NCBI GenBank assembly: GCA_035454085.1
Contig: DAOTEJ010000002.1
Span: 1-64,000 of the forward strand
Origin: DAOTEJ01 sp035454085
GTDB lineage: Bacteria; Pseudomonadota; Gammaproteobacteria; Burkholderiales; Burkholderiaceae_F
Direction: 5' to 3'
DNA: 64,000 nt
In this document: positions 1 to 9,017 of the stretch, one piece after another
Numbering within the stretch: the first letter of the stretch is position 1
Layout: every line of letters begins with the position of its first letter
Notes under the pieces: model-generated
Told to the model about the DNA's origin: nothing
Database searches by the model: none
Seen by the model: only the letters and a program-made list of their open reading frames with translations
Position numbers and translations under genes: made by a program

Positions 1-42
1 CCCGCACCAGATGCCCACACCTATCGGCTCTCTGTTGACCAT

Positions 43-54
43 GTTTTTAAAGAA
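43..54 (-). promoter_or_regulatory. boxA-like antitermination element of an rRNA leader
   Basis: Read on the minus strand this is TTCTTTAAAAAC, close to the boxA core of betaproteobacterial 16S leaders. It is followed leftward by a tract (AGCCGATAGGTGTGGGC) that resembles the leader found just before 16S genes in this class. I infer that an rrn operon begins off the left edge and is transcribed leftward. The resemblance to known leaders is from memory; the 16S gene itself is not in the window. Confidence 0.6.
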
Positions 55-98
55 CGCGCTGCCGCACCGCAAAACGCCGCGAGCAGCGAAGAAGCGGA

Positions 99-127
99 AT
101 TATGAGTCCTCTACCGGGGACCGTCAA
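99..127 (-). promoter_or_regulatory. Strong sigma-70 promoter, probably for an rRNA operon
   Basis: On the minus strand a -35 hexamer TTGACG (122-127) is separated by exactly 17 bases from a -10 hexamer CATAAT (99-104). This is five of six matches at each hexamer with ideal spacing, in otherwise GC-rich DNA. It points left, toward the boxA-like leader about 45 bases downstream, so it best fits an rRNA promoter. No A/T-rich UP element is visible upstream. Confidence 0.65.
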
Positions 128-400
128 GTCAGGCGACTGCCGGGAAGCTAGAGCCCTGCCGCCCGCTGCGCTAAGTGCTTGACGCAGCTAGAGTTTCGGC
201 AGCCTCGATCGAAAACCCTAGCCCAGAGAGGCCGGCTCGATCTAGGCCCCGGGAGCCCTGGCCGTCGGCGGTTTGCCGCCCGCGCGGACCGACGCCCGCG
301 CGCCGGACGCCGCTCTATGTGTCTGCAGGGAGCAGCCTTTCAGAGCGCGCAGTGCGTCTTGCTCCCTAGCACTACAGGCGCGGGGTGCCCCAGGCGATGC
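128..400. other. Intergenic region with no recognised gene
   Basis: This stretch lies between the putative rRNA promoter and the 3' end of the enoyl-CoA hydratase gene. Short open frames cross it on the plus strand, but they have no recognisable protein features and look like GC-rich random frames. I see no tRNA and no clear terminator. Confidence 0.4.
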
Positions 401-1177
401 CTAGCGGTGTGTGAAGCGCGGTGCCCGCTTCTCGACGAACGCAGCCATGCCTTCCTTCTGGTCCTCGGTCGCGAACAGGGAATGGAAGAGTCGACGCTCG
501 AAGAGCAGCCCTTCGGCCAGCGTGCTCTCGTACGAGCGATTCACCGCCTCCTTGGCCATCATCACCGCCGGCGACGAGAAGCCGGCAATCGCGCCCGCGA
601 CCTCGAGCGACGCGGTTACGAGCGATTCGGCCGGCACCACGCGCGCCACCAGTCCGGCGGCCTCCGCCTCGACCGCGTCCATCGGGCGGCCCGTGAGGAT
701 CAGGTCCATCGCCTTGGCCTTGCCGACCGCACGAGTCAAGCGCTGCGTGCCCCCAGCGCCAGGAATGATGCCGAGCTTGATCTCGGGCTGGCCGAACTTC
801 GCCGAATCCGCCGCGATGATCATGTCGCACATCATCGCCAGTTCGCAGCCGCCGCCCAGCGCGTAGCCGCTGACCGCGGCGATCACCGGCTTGCGTACGC
901 GCCGCAGAGCTTCCCAGTTGCGAGTGATGTACTCGGACTTGTAGACGTCCATGTAGGACCAGTCCTTCATCGCGCCGATGTCCGCACCGGCCGCGAACGC
1001 GCGTTCGCTGCCCGTGACCACCATGGCGCCGATCGCCTCGTCGGCATCGAACGCAAGAAGCGCCGCGCCGAGTTCATCCATCAACTGATCGTTGAGCGCG
1101 TTGAGGGCCTTGGGTCGGTTCAGCCGCACGAGGCCGACGCGGCCATGCGTCTCGACAACAATGTTCTCGTAGGTCAC
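401..1177 (-). CDS. Enoyl-CoA hydratase/isomerase (crotonase) family protein
   Basis: A 258-residue crotonase-fold enzyme that probably hydrates 2-enoyl-CoA in fatty-acid or amino-acid degradation in the cytoplasm. Visible family features are the oxyanion-hole segment [11 protein letters not shown] near residues 63-73, the [11 protein letters not shown] segment with the first catalytic glutamate, and [17 protein letters not shown] with the second. The length is normal for the family. I chose the GTG at 1177 because GGGAGG lies about six bases upstream and the protein then begins at the conserved N-terminus; the frame stays open further upstream without family similarity. The gene stands alone, so the exact substrate cannot be inferred. 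Confidence 0.9.
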   Translation of the reverse strand: MTYENIVVETHGRVGLVRLNRPKALNALNDQLMDELGAALLAFDADEAIGAMVVTGSERAFAAGADIGAMKDWSYMDVYKSEYITRNWEALRRVRKPVIAAVSGYALGGGCELAMMCDMIIAADSAKFGQPEIKLGIIPGAGGTQRLTRAVGKAKAMDLILTGRPMDAVEAEAAGLVARVVPAESLVTASLEVAGAIAGFSSPAVMMAKEAVNRSYESTLAEGLLFERRLFHSLFATEDQKEGMAAFVEKRAPRFTHR

Positions 1178-1232
1178 CGCTGCCTCCCATGCTGAAGGAA
1201 GCCTGCAGTGTATCCAGCCGCGCAGCGACAAC

Positions 1233-3872
1233 TCAGGCGTCGGAACCGTCGCGCTGCAGGTACGACAGGATGGTGTTCGCCGCCAGGGGGCGCGCGTAGT
1301 AGTAGCCCTGGGCCAGTTCGCAGCCGGCCTCGAGAAGGAACTCGGCTTGCTCGGCGCGTTCCACTCCCTCGGCCACGATGCGCAACTTGAAGTGCTGCGC
1401 AACGGCGACGATGGAGCGCACGATCGCCTGGCTGTCCGGGTCGCTCGGCAGGCCGCGAACGAAGGACTGGTCGATCTTGATCGCCTGCACCGGCATGCGG
1501 CGCAGGTAGCCCAGCATCGAGTAGCCGGTGCCGAAGTCGTCCAGCACCAGCCCCACCCCTGCGCCCGACAGTTCGGCGATCACATCGTTGTTGATTTCGC
1601 CTTCGCTCACCAGCGTGCGCTCGGTGATCTCCAGCACCAGCAGGTGAGGCTCGACCCCGTGGCGCGCGAGTGCGCTGCGCACCAGCAGAGGCAGGCTGGT
1701 CGATCCCAGCTCCCGACCGGCCACGTTCACCGACACCGGAATGTCGAAGCCGGGGAAGGACTCGCGCCAGCGTGCAATCTGCCCGCACGCCTCGTTGACC
1801 ACCCAGCGCGTGATGCGCTCCGACAGGCCGCTGAGTTCCGCCACTCCGATGAAGCGGTCGGGCGTCAGAAGCCCGTGCACCGGGTGCCGCCAGCGGATCA
1901 GCGCCTCCAGGCCGACCACGCGGCCCGACGCGATCTCGACGTGAGGCTGGTACTCGCAGAAGAACTGCGGCGTGTCCTCCTGGATGGCCTTCGACAGTTC
2001 GATGCCCAGCCGCACCTCGCGCGCCGCGCGCTCGAAACGCACCGGGTTGAAGAAGCTGAACTGGTTACGGCCATCACGCTTGGCCTGGTACATCGCTGCA
2101 TCCGCGTTCTTGAGCAGGGTGCTCATGTCGCGACCGTGCTCCGGAAAGAGCGCGACCCCGATCGAAGCGGAGACCTGTGTATCGATGTTCGGCACAAGAT
2201 CGGTGCGGTTGAGCGCTGCCGCGATCCGGCCCGCCAGATGCGCCAGCTCCTGGCGGTGCCGGAACTCTCCGGTCATCACCACGAACTCGTCGCCGCCCAA
2301 CCGTGCCACCACGCCTGTGCTGCCCACCGTCTCGCGCAGCACCTGCGCGGCCGAGCGGATCAGGGCGTCGCCCACCAGGTGGCCCAGCGTGTCGTTCACG
2401 TCCTTGAAGCGGTCGAGGTCGATCAGCAGCACCGCCAGCCGGCGGTGACCCGACTCGGCCGCCGAGATGCGCTCGCGCAGGGTCTCGCGCAGCAGGTTGC
2501 GGTTGGGCAGGCCGGTGAGCGAGTCGTACCAGGCCAGGCGCTCGATCCGGCCCTCGGCCTCGCGGCGCTGCGCCGCCTCGATCGCCAGAGCCACCAGCAG
2601 CGCGGCCGTGTTCACCGCGCTGATCTCGTCCTCATCCCACTGGCGGGGCGCATCGTGGTGCACGCTCACCACGCCGCGCACCGTGCCCTCGACCAGCACG
2701 GGCACGTCGAGCATGGCTTGCACGCGCGACCAGGTCGGGTCGATCTGGAATGGCTCGGCCATGGCATCGACGCGCGCGTCCTCGACGATCACCGATCCAC
2801 GCCCCAGCAGGCGCCCCACGTAGGCCGGGAAAGTCTCGATGCCGATCTCCACGCCCACCCATTCGCCCAGAAAACGCTCGCCGCGCTGCTCGTACATCGC
2901 CTCGCAGGCCAGCGCGCGCTGGTCGGGCGTCAGACGCCAGAAACTCGCCGAGGCCGCGCCCAGCATGGCGGTCAGGCTGCGCAGCACGCGCGACAAAGCC
3001 TGCGAGAAGTCCGCCTTGGGCTGGATCGCCAGTTCGAGCAGTTGCTCGCGAAAGTGCAGGCGCCGCGACTCGCTCTGCTGCTCCCGTTGGCGCCGGTTCT
3101 GCACCGGCGTGACGTCGAGCAGCGTGAGCACGAGCCCGCGCAGTTGCGGGTCCTCCAGACAATTGCTCAGCCGGCCCTCCACCAGCTTGGAGCCGCCCGC
3201 ACTGGCGCGCAGCCGCCACTTGACCGGCCGCTCCGCGCCCGGCTGGGCCGTCACCTCTTCGCAGACCGCCCGAAACTGTGCGCGCTCGTTCTCGTCGAGC
3301 ACGAAATCGAAAGGCGCGCCTGCCAGATCGGCCAGCGACTCGCCGCACAGGCGCTCAAGCGCCGGCGTGGCGTGAACCACGCGCCGCTCCGGGTTGAGCA
3401 CCACCACGATCTCGCCGCCCAGCAAGGCCAGTCGTGCAAGGAAGGCATCGCGCCGCCGCAGTCGCCGCGCTTCCTCGCGCAGGCCGCCGGCTTCGGCCAC
3501 GGTGACCACCGCGGTGCCGTCCTGATCCACCTCGAAGCGTCCGGCGGACACCAGCAGACTGCGGCGCGCCCCGCTGCGCAAGGGCACGCGCGTCTCGAGG
3601 CGGATGCCACCTGGCCGTCCTGCGGCAGCCCACAGCGCCCCCCAGCGGCGCCCGAAGGCGCGCAGCCCCTCGTAGCCCAGAAACTCCGACAGGCTGCGCC
3701 CGATCAGAGCCTCGGCCGGCACCGAGAACATCCCCGCCGCCGCCACGTTGGCCGCCAGCACCAGCCCGCTCGCGTTCACGCAGAAGGCAGGCTGCGCGAG
3801 GTACTCGAACGCCCCCATGCGCAGGGTGCGCTCAACGGCCGACTGACGAAGCGGAATGACGGTGGAGGCCAC
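1233..3872 (-). CDS. PAS-GAF-GGDEF-EAL cyclic-di-GMP signalling protein
   Basis: A large (879-residue) cytoplasmic signalling protein that should make and/or break cyclic di-GMP. From the N-terminus: two PAS-like sensory regions (about 20-125 and 145-260), a GAF-like region (about 280-430), a GGDEF domain with intact RLGGDEF (about 524-530) and an EAL domain with intact [11 protein letters not shown] (about 654-664). No membrane segment is seen. Both catalytic signatures look complete; a canonical RxxD inhibitory site before GGDEF is not obvious. The GTG at 3872 is preferred because AGGAG sits four bases upstream. GTG at 3944 or ATG at 3932 would add 24 or 20 residues but have poor ribosome sites. 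Confidence 0.88.
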   Translation of the reverse strand: MASTVIPLRQSAVERTLRMGAFEYLAQPAFCVNASGLVLAANVAAAGMFSVPAEALIGRSLSEFLGYEGLRAFGRRWGALWAAAGRPGGIRLETRVPLRSGARRSLLVSAGRFEVDQDGTAVVTVAEAGGLREEARRLRRRDAFLARLALLGGEIVVVLNPERRVVHATPALERLCGESLADLAGAPFDFVLDENERAQFRAVCEEVTAQPGAERPVKWRLRASAGGSKLVEGRLSNCLEDPQLRGLVLTLLDVTPVQNRRQREQQSESRRLHFREQLLELAIQPKADFSQALSRVLRSLTAMLGAASASFWRLTPDQRALACEAMYEQRGERFLGEWVGVEIGIETFPAYVGRLLGRGSVIVEDARVDAMAEPFQIDPTWSRVQAMLDVPVLVEGTVRGVVSVHHDAPRQWDEDEISAVNTAALLVALAIEAAQRREAEGRIERLAWYDSLTGLPNRNLLRETLRERISAAESGHRRLAVLLIDLDRFKDVNDTLGHLVGDALIRSAAQVLRETVGSTGVVARLGGDEFVVMTGEFRHRQELAHLAGRIAAALNRTDLVPNIDTQVSASIGVALFPEHGRDMSTLLKNADAAMYQAKRDGRNQFSFFNPVRFERAAREVRLGIELSKAIQEDTPQFFCEYQPHVEIASGRVVGLEALIRWRHPVHGLLTPDRFIGVAELSGLSERITRWVVNEACGQIARWRESFPGFDIPVSVNVAGRELGSTSLPLLVRSALARHGVEPHLLVLEITERTLVSEGEINNDVIAELSGAGVGLVLDDFGTGYSMLGYLRRMPVQAIKIDQSFVRGLPSDPDSQAIVRSIVAVAQHFKLRIVAEGVERAEQAEFLLEAGCELAQGYYYARPLAANTILSYLQRDGSDA

Positions 3873-4224
3873 GGGGCTCCTGGACGACGACGATCTCGCT
3901 AGCTTCCTCGCGAAAGCTCGAGTGTGCGGCATTCTGTCACGCACTTGCCCGCACTGTAGTCCGTCGGGAGCGGCACTTCGCGTGCCAAAGCGGACGCCTG
4001 TTGCCGCTGCGCCTCACCCCTAAGCGGTGTTCGGGGTCCCGCAGCCGCCCGCCATGTCGGCTGGCTTGACAGTGCTCGGGCAGCCCGGGGGCCATTGACG
4101 CAGCGCATCAGAATGCAACTCAGGCCAAGTTTGCGCACGCACTCCGCCACGCCGTGCGCACCCGCTGTACGCTGCGCGCCTCGGACTTCGCCAACCGCGC
4201 ACGCCCCGGCCACGCCGCCTCAGC
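3873..4224. other. Divergent intergenic region
   Basis: This 352-base stretch separates the leftward cyclic-di-GMP gene from the rightward DUF3429 gene and should hold both promoters. I could not pick out convincing -35/-10 pairs. No RNA gene or strong hairpin was recognised. Confidence 0.4.
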
Positions 4225-4698
4225 ATGTCGTCGATCATCGAACAGCGCATAGCAACGCTGCTTGGCAACTTGGGACTGTTGCCCTTCGTCGCGCTCGCCA
4301 CCGCGGTGTGGATGCCGTGGGAGTCCTGGCAACTCGCCAAGCTGCAGGCAGCGCTGGTCGCCTATGCAGCCGTCATCCTGTCTTTCCTCGGCGCGGTGCA
4401 CTGGGGCCTGGTAATGGCCACGCCGAACCTCGAGCGCACCCAGGCGTGGAACGCGCTGCTGTGGGGCGTCATGCCTGCGCTGCTCGGCTGGCTGGCCCTG
4501 CTCATGCTCATGCTCGGCGTGCCCGCGTGGGTGGTGCTGGGTTTCCTGGTTGGCGACCTCTGGCTCGCGCGTCTGGTCGACGGCAGCCTCATGCCCATGT
4601 ACGCCGCGCCAGCGCACTGGTACCTCGGGCTGCGCACGCGGCTGACGGTGATCGCCACCCTCGCGCTCGGCGCGGCTGCGGTCGCGGCTGCGCGCTAG
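4225..4698 (+). CDS. DUF3429 family small membrane protein
   Basis: A 157-residue integral membrane protein with about four to five hydrophobic helices. The segment AVILSFLGAVHWGLVMA (about residues 51-67) is typical of DUF3429, as recalled from family members in proteobacteria. The function of the family is unknown to me. It is followed after 66 bases by the AcuI-like reductase on the same strand; they could be co-transcribed, but nothing links them functionally. Confidence 0.8.
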   Translation: MSSIIEQRIATLLGNLGLLPFVALATAVWMPWESWQLAKLQAALVAYAAVILSFLGAVHWGLVMATPNLERTQAWNALLWGVMPALLGWLALLMLMLGVPAWVVLGFLVGDLWLARLVDGSLMPMYAAPAHWYLGLRTRLTVIATLALGAAAVAAAR

Positions 4699-4764
4699 TC
4701 TGCGGCCTGCGCGCGCCGGGGCAGCCTGGCGTGCCTCTCGCTTCCACTTCATGAAGGTCCGCGC

Positions 4765-5760
4765 ATGTTCCAGGCCATTCAACTCAGCAAGACCGACGAC
4801 CAGTTCCGCGCCAGCATCGTGAGCCTCGATACCGCGGCCCTCGAGGCCGCGACACCCGGCGCCGAGGTGCACGTCGCCGTCGAGTGGTCCACGCTCAACT
4901 ACAAGGACGCTCTGGCGCTCACCAACCGCTCGCCGGTGGTGCGCACCTGGCCCATGGTTCCCGGCATCGACGCCGCGGGCACGGTGATCAAGAGCAGCGA
5001 TCCCCGCTGGGAGCCGGGCGATCGCGTGGTGCTCAACGGCTGGGGCACGGGCGAGACCGCCTGGGGCGGCCTGGCCGGCGAGGCCCGCTACAAGGCCGAC
5101 TGGCTGGTGCCGCTGCCTCCCACCCTCAGCACCCGGCAGGCCATGGCGATCGGCACCGCCGGCTACACCGCCGCACTGTGCGTGCTGGCGCTCGCCGATC
5201 ACGGCGTCACGCCGGATCAGGGCGAGATCCTCGTCACCGGCGCCGCCGGCGGCGTGGGCTCGGTCGCCGTGGCCCTGCTCGCCGCGCGCGGCTACAAGGT
5301 GGCCGCCAGCACAGGCCGGCCCGGCGAGGCCGAGTACCTCAAGGCGCTGGGTGCGGCAGAAGTGATCGATCGCGCCACTCTGTCTGCTCCCGGCAAGCCG
5401 CTGCAGAAGGAGCGCTGGGCCGGCGCGATCGACAGCGTGGGCTCGGTCACGCTTGCCAACGCCTGCGCGCAGACGCGCTACGGCGGCGTGGTGGCGGCGT
5501 GCGGCCTGGCCGGCGGCCTGGACTTCCCGTCCACCGTCGCGCCCTTCATCCTGCGTGGCGTGACGCTCGCGGGCATCGACTCCGTGATGTGCCCCATGCC
5601 GCGGCGCCAGCGCGCCTGGGCGCTGCTCGCGGCCGACCTCGATCGCGCCCGCCTGGCAAGCCTCACTCAGGAGATCGGCCTCACCGAGGCCATCGACGCC
5701 GCGCCGCGAATCCTGGCGGGCCAGGTCCGGGGACGGCTGGTGGTCGACGTCAAGCGTTGA
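4765..5760 (+). CDS. acuI: AcuI/YhdH-type acryloyl-CoA reductase (MDR family)
   Basis: A 331-residue zinc-independent medium-chain dehydrogenase/reductase. It has the N-terminal GroES-like fold with [11 protein letters not shown] (about 42-52) and PGIDAAGTV (about 67-75), then a Rossmann domain with the nucleotide-binding run [11 protein letters not shown] near residue 158. These match the YhdH/AcuI group, which reduces acryloyl-CoA to propanoyl-CoA with NADPH. Length is as expected. The symbol rests on subgroup motifs; a related quinone-oxidoreductase-like enzyme is the alternative. Confidence 0.85.
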   Translation: MFQAIQLSKTDDQFRASIVSLDTAALEAATPGAEVHVAVEWSTLNYKDALALTNRSPVVRTWPMVPGIDAAGTVIKSSDPRWEPGDRVVLNGWGTGETAWGGLAGEARYKADWLVPLPPTLSTRQAMAIGTAGYTAALCVLALADHGVTPDQGEILVTGAAGGVGSVAVALLAARGYKVAASTGRPGEAEYLKALGAAEVIDRATLSAPGKPLQKERWAGAIDSVGSVTLANACAQTRYGGVVAACGLAGGLDFPSTVAPFILRGVTLAGIDSVMCPMPRRQRAWALLAADLDRARLASLTQEIGLTEAIDAAPRILAGQVRGRLVVDVKR

Positions 5761-5923
5761 ACCCGCGCACTTGGCGAGGGGCGGGCGCCGCCGCTCGCTC
5801 GCCGCCCCAAGTGTCCTGGCACTCTGGCGGGCTGAGAAGCGCCATGCCCCGGGCTGACGCCGCGCCGATGCTCTGGCAGACTCGCCGCGCAACGTTCGCC
5901 CCTGCCTCGAAAGGAAGCCGCCC

Positions 5924-6775
5924 ATGAAGTTCACGTTCAAGTCCGCCCTTGCCACTCTGCTGCTGACCGCGATGGCCGGCAGCGTGCTGGCGCAGACCCG
6001 CGCCGAGTGCGAGAAGGACTATCGCCCGCAGGTGGGCCAGGCCGGCAAGGATGTGGTGTGGGTTCCCACGCCCGACGAGATCGTGGCGCGCATGCTCGGC
6101 ATGGCCAAGGTCACGCCGCAGGACTACGTGGTGGACCTCGGCGCGGGTGACGGCAAGATCGCGATCGCCGCCGGCAAGCTGGGCGCCACCGCGCTGGGCA
6201 TCGAATACAACGCCGACATGGCCAAGCTCGCGCAGTGCCTGGTCAAGGCCGACAAGGTGGGCGACAAGGTCAAGATCATCCAGGGCGACATCTTCAAGGA
6301 GGACTTTTCCAAGGCCACGGTGGTGACCATGTACCTCCTGCCCGAGCTCAACCTGCGCCTGCGCCCGACCATCCTGGCCATGAAGCCGGGCACGCGCGTG
6401 ACCTCGCACCAGTTCACCATGGGCGACTGGGAACCCGACCAGACCGCCGAGGCCGACTACCGCACCGCCTACCTGTGGATCGTGCCCGCGCAAGTGGCCG
6501 GTACCTGGAGCTTCCGCGACGCCGGCGGCAAGGGCCTGTTCACCGCGAACCTCGCGCAGAAGTACCAGAAGATCTCCGGCGACGTCACCCAGGGCAGCGC
6601 CAAGCAGCCGCTGGTGGGCGCCAGCCTGCGCGGCGAGGAGATGCGCTTTGCGTTCAACGACGAAAAGGGCGTGACCCGCACCCTGCAAGGCACGGTCAAG
6701 GGCAACGAGTTCACCGGCAACCTGCGCGCGCCCGACGGCACCGAGACGCGCGTGGCCGGCACGCGCAAGCCCTAG
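5924..6775 (+). CDS. Class I methyltransferase-like protein with a signal peptide
   Basis: A 283-residue protein that starts with a clear Sec signal (MKFTFKS, a hydrophobic run and VLAQ at about 21-24). The mature part has a class I SAM-methyltransferase motif, VVDLGAGDGKIAI (about 67-79), then GIEYN and a GDIFKEDF stretch, followed by MYLLPELNLRLRP, which resembles the FAM173/ATP-synthase-c methyltransferase pattern. The last 100 residues look like a beta-rich add-on. SAM is not expected in the periplasm, so the role is unclear: it may act elsewhere, use another ligand, or be a repurposed fold. A strong terminator follows 22 bases after the stop codon. Confidence 0.8.
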   Translation: MKFTFKSALATLLLTAMAGSVLAQTRAECEKDYRPQVGQAGKDVVWVPTPDEIVARMLGMAKVTPQDYVVDLGAGDGKIAIAAGKLGATALGIEYNADMAKLAQCLVKADKVGDKVKIIQGDIFKEDFSKATVVTMYLLPELNLRLRPTILAMKPGTRVTSHQFTMGDWEPDQTAEADYRTAYLWIVPAQVAGTWSFRDAGGKGLFTANLAQKYQKISGDVTQGSAKQPLVGASLRGEEMRFAFNDEKGVTRTLQGTVKGNEFTGNLRAPDGTETRVAGTRKP

Positions 6776-6797
6776 GGCGCGCACCGCATTCCTCCAC

Positions 6798-6822
6798 GCC
6801 CCGCCGTCGGCGGGGCTTTTTT
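6798..6822 (+). terminator. Rho-independent terminator
   Basis: A perfect 8-bp GC stem (GCCCCGCC/GGCGGGGC) with a three-base loop is followed directly by six T residues. It lies between the methyltransferase-like gene and the permease gene and should end transcription of the former. Confidence 0.9.
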
Positions 6823-6833
6823 CAGGCGCACCC

Positions 6834-8177
6834 ATGAGCTCGGCCAAGGAAACGGCGGCACCGCGACCCGCGCTGTCGGTATTCGACGCGGTGATGATCA
6901 CCACCGGCATCGTGATCGGGGCCGGCATCTTCAAGACGCCCTCCATGGTCGCGGGAGTGACCGGCTCGGTCGAGTGGATGTTGATCGCTTGGGTGCTGGG
7001 TGGCGTGCTGTCGCTGGTCGGCGCCCTGTGTTACGCCGAACTCGCCACCACCTTCCCCAGCGCGGGCGGCGACTACCACTTCCTGACCCGTGCCTACGGC
7101 CGCAACCTCAGCTTCTTCTTCGCCTGGGCGCGGGTCACGGTGATCACCGCCGGCTCGATCGCCCTGCTGGGCTTCGTGTTCGGCGACTACATGAGCCGCG
7201 TGCTGCCGTTGGGGCCGCACTCATCGGCGGTGTGGGCCGCCGGCCTGATCGTGCTGCTCACCGCGCTCAACCTCGCCGGCCTCAAGGAGTCGGCGGGGCT
7301 GCAGAACCTCATGACCGTGTTGCTGGTCTGCGGGGTAGTGACGGTGGGCGCGGTGGGCTTCGCGCAGCCCCAGGTGGCGGCGGCCTCCATCGTGCCGGCG
7401 GCGGGCAGCGGCCTGCCGGCCATGTTCGGCCTGGCCATGGTCTTCGTGCTGCTCACTTACGGCGGGTGGAACGAGGCGGCCTACGTCTCGGCCGAGATCC
7501 GCGGCAGCCGCCGCGCCATCGTCTGGGCGCTGGTGGCCGCGCTGGCCCTGATCGCGCTGGTGTACCTGGTGTTCGTGCTGGGCGCCTTCAACGCCCTCGG
7601 GCTGGAGGGCATGAAGACCAGCAAGGCGGTGGGCGCCGAGGTCATGCAGCGAGCCTTCGGCGAGCGCGGCGAGGTGGTGCTGAGCCTGATCGTGGCACTG
7701 GCCACGCTCACCTCGATCAACGCCACCATGCTGGTGGGCGCGCGCACCAACTACGCCCTGGGGCGCGACTGGCCCGCACTGGCCTTCATGAGCGGCTGGA
7801 ACGCGGCGCGCGGCGTGCCGGTGCGCGCCTTCCTGGTGCAGGCCGTGCTGTCGCTCGGGCTGGTGGCCTTCGGCGCGTTTCAGAAGGACGGTTTCTCCGC
7901 GATGGTCGAGTTCACCGCGCCGGTGTTCTGGTTCTTCTTCATGCTCACCGGGGTGGCGCTGTTCGTGCTGCGATTCCGGGAGCCGCACGTGGCGCGCCCC
8001 TTCAAGGTGCCGGGCTACCCCATCCTGCCCATCGTATTCGTGCTCACCTGCGGCTATCTCTTCTACTCGAGCGTGACCTACGCGCAGTCGCAGCAGGCGG
8101 TGCACGTGGCCCTGGGCGTGATGGCCGCGGGCGCGGTGGCGTGGATCCTGATGCGCTTGCTCGGCCGCGCCGAATAG
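6834..8177 (+). CDS. APC family amino-acid permease
   Basis: A 447-residue inner-membrane transporter with about 12 hydrophobic helices. The N-terminal VMITTGIVIGAGIFKTPS segment (about residues 20-37) is the helix-1 GAGIF motif of the amino acid-polyamine-organocation family, and CYAELATTFPSAGGDYHFL follows at about residues 64-82. It probably takes up or exchanges an amino acid; the substrate cannot be read from the sequence. The ATG lies 12 bases after a strong terminator, so its own promoter must overlap the terminator region or it depends on read-through. Confidence 0.88.
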   Translation: MSSAKETAAPRPALSVFDAVMITTGIVIGAGIFKTPSMVAGVTGSVEWMLIAWVLGGVLSLVGALCYAELATTFPSAGGDYHFLTRAYGRNLSFFFAWARVTVITAGSIALLGFVFGDYMSRVLPLGPHSSAVWAAGLIVLLTALNLAGLKESAGLQNLMTVLLVCGVVTVGAVGFAQPQVAAASIVPAAGSGLPAMFGLAMVFVLLTYGGWNEAAYVSAEIRGSRRAIVWALVAALALIALVYLVFVLGAFNALGLEGMKTSKAVGAEVMQRAFGERGEVVLSLIVALATLTSINATMLVGARTNYALGRDWPALAFMSGWNAARGVPVRAFLVQAVLSLGLVAFGAFQKDGFSAMVEFTAPVFWFFFMLTGVALFVLRFREPHVARPFKVPGYPILPIVFVLTCGYLFYSSVTYAQSQQAVHVALGVMAAGAVAWILMRLLGRAE

Positions 8178-8195
8178 GGTCCCTGAGTGCCGGCC

Positions 8196-8226
8196 GCTGG
8201 GCCGGCTCTCTTGCCGCCGGCCCAGC
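8196..8226 (+). terminator. Hairpin downstream of the permease gene
   Basis: An 11-bp perfect inverted repeat (GCTGGGCCGGC/GCCGGCCCAGC) with a nine-base loop begins 19 bases after the permease stop codon. There is no T run after it, so it may be a weak or Rho-assisted terminator or a 3' RNA-stabilising hairpin. Confidence 0.5.
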
Positions 8227-8407
8227 CACTCGCCTATTGCGCCCTCGCGCACGCTTGGCGGGTGGTGCCACCGCCACTCAGCGTCTGGCTCTGCCCGCCG
8301 CGCGGCCATCAGGGCGCGCGCGCGTTACGGCAACGCTGCCCACCCCGGGCGGTGCGCGCGACGAATCCGGGCACACTGCGTCACATCGACCGCCCCGAGG
8401 ATCTCAA

Positions 8408-8863
8408 GTGAAGCGCTCCGCCTCCCGCACACCCGCCCAGGCCGTCACCCAAGCCTTCACGCGCAACGTCTCGCGCAGCCTCTCGCGCAACGCCCGCCGC
8501 CCAGCGAGCCCACTGGCGGCATGGACCCCACTCGGCTCGGGCGCGGCCTGGTCGCACTGGTGGAGCGCAGCGCTGCAGTGGCAGCAGATCGCCATGCAGG
8601 CGCCCTGGGTGATCTGGAGCCGCACCAGCCTGCTCTCGGACCCGCGCCGCGCGGGCACCGCGCGTGGCCAGCGCGAGGCGCGCCGCATGGTGAGCGAGAA
8701 GCACGACGCGGCACTGCAGGCCTGGGCCGCGATGGGCCGCGCCTGGATGGCGCCCGGGCTCGCCAACCCCAGCCTGCGCGCCGCGCGCGCCACTCAGGCC
8801 GCGCTCAAGCCGGTGCGCCAGCGGGTCTCGGCCAACGCCAAGCGCCTCGCCGGCGCGCGCTGA
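8408..8863 (+). CDS. Small Arg/Trp-rich helical protein, phasin-like
   Basis: A 151-residue protein read from GTG at 8408 (GAGG seven bases upstream). It is strongly basic and alpha-helical in character. The first 40 residues are rich in Arg, Ser and Thr; a central Trp-rich part (AAWSHWWSAALQWQQIAMQ, about 50-68) is followed by an Arg/Ala-rich helical tail. No catalytic motif or membrane helix is seen. The pattern recalls small polyhydroxyalkanoate-granule-associated proteins of Burkholderiales, but that is only a compositional resemblance. Codon use fits the neighbours, so I think it is a real gene. Confidence 0.6.
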   Translation: MKRSASRTPAQAVTQAFTRNVSRSLSRNARRPASPLAAWTPLGSGAAWSHWWSAALQWQQIAMQAPWVIWSRTSLLSDPRRAGTARGQREARRMVSEKHDAALQAWAAMGRAWMAPGLANPSLRAARATQAALKPVRQRVSANAKRLAGAR

Positions 8864-9017
8864 GTCCCTCCGGCCTCGCCCGCGCGGGCGCCGCACCACG
8901 CAGCGCGCCAGTGCCGCGGCTTCGCGCCATGCGCTCGTCCCGCCCGGCTACCCGCGAGCGGGCTCGCTAGACTCGCGGCCCTCCCCGCCTATGGGGCCCG
9001 CGCGCGGGCCGCACGCC

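Noticed and set aside
175..369. Short plus-strand frame near the left edge
   Set aside because: Arg/Pro-rich random composition, no ribosome site, no recognisable domain.
1347..3902. 851-residue open frame on the plus strand, antisense to the GGDEF-EAL gene
   Set aside because: It is rich in His, Arg, Gln and Ala with no domain pattern, as expected for an antisense shadow of a high-GC gene.
6974..8407. N-terminal extension of the small basic protein back through the permease gene
   Set aside because: The long frame is a shadow of the APC permease; GTG 8408 with GAGG upstream is the sensible start.
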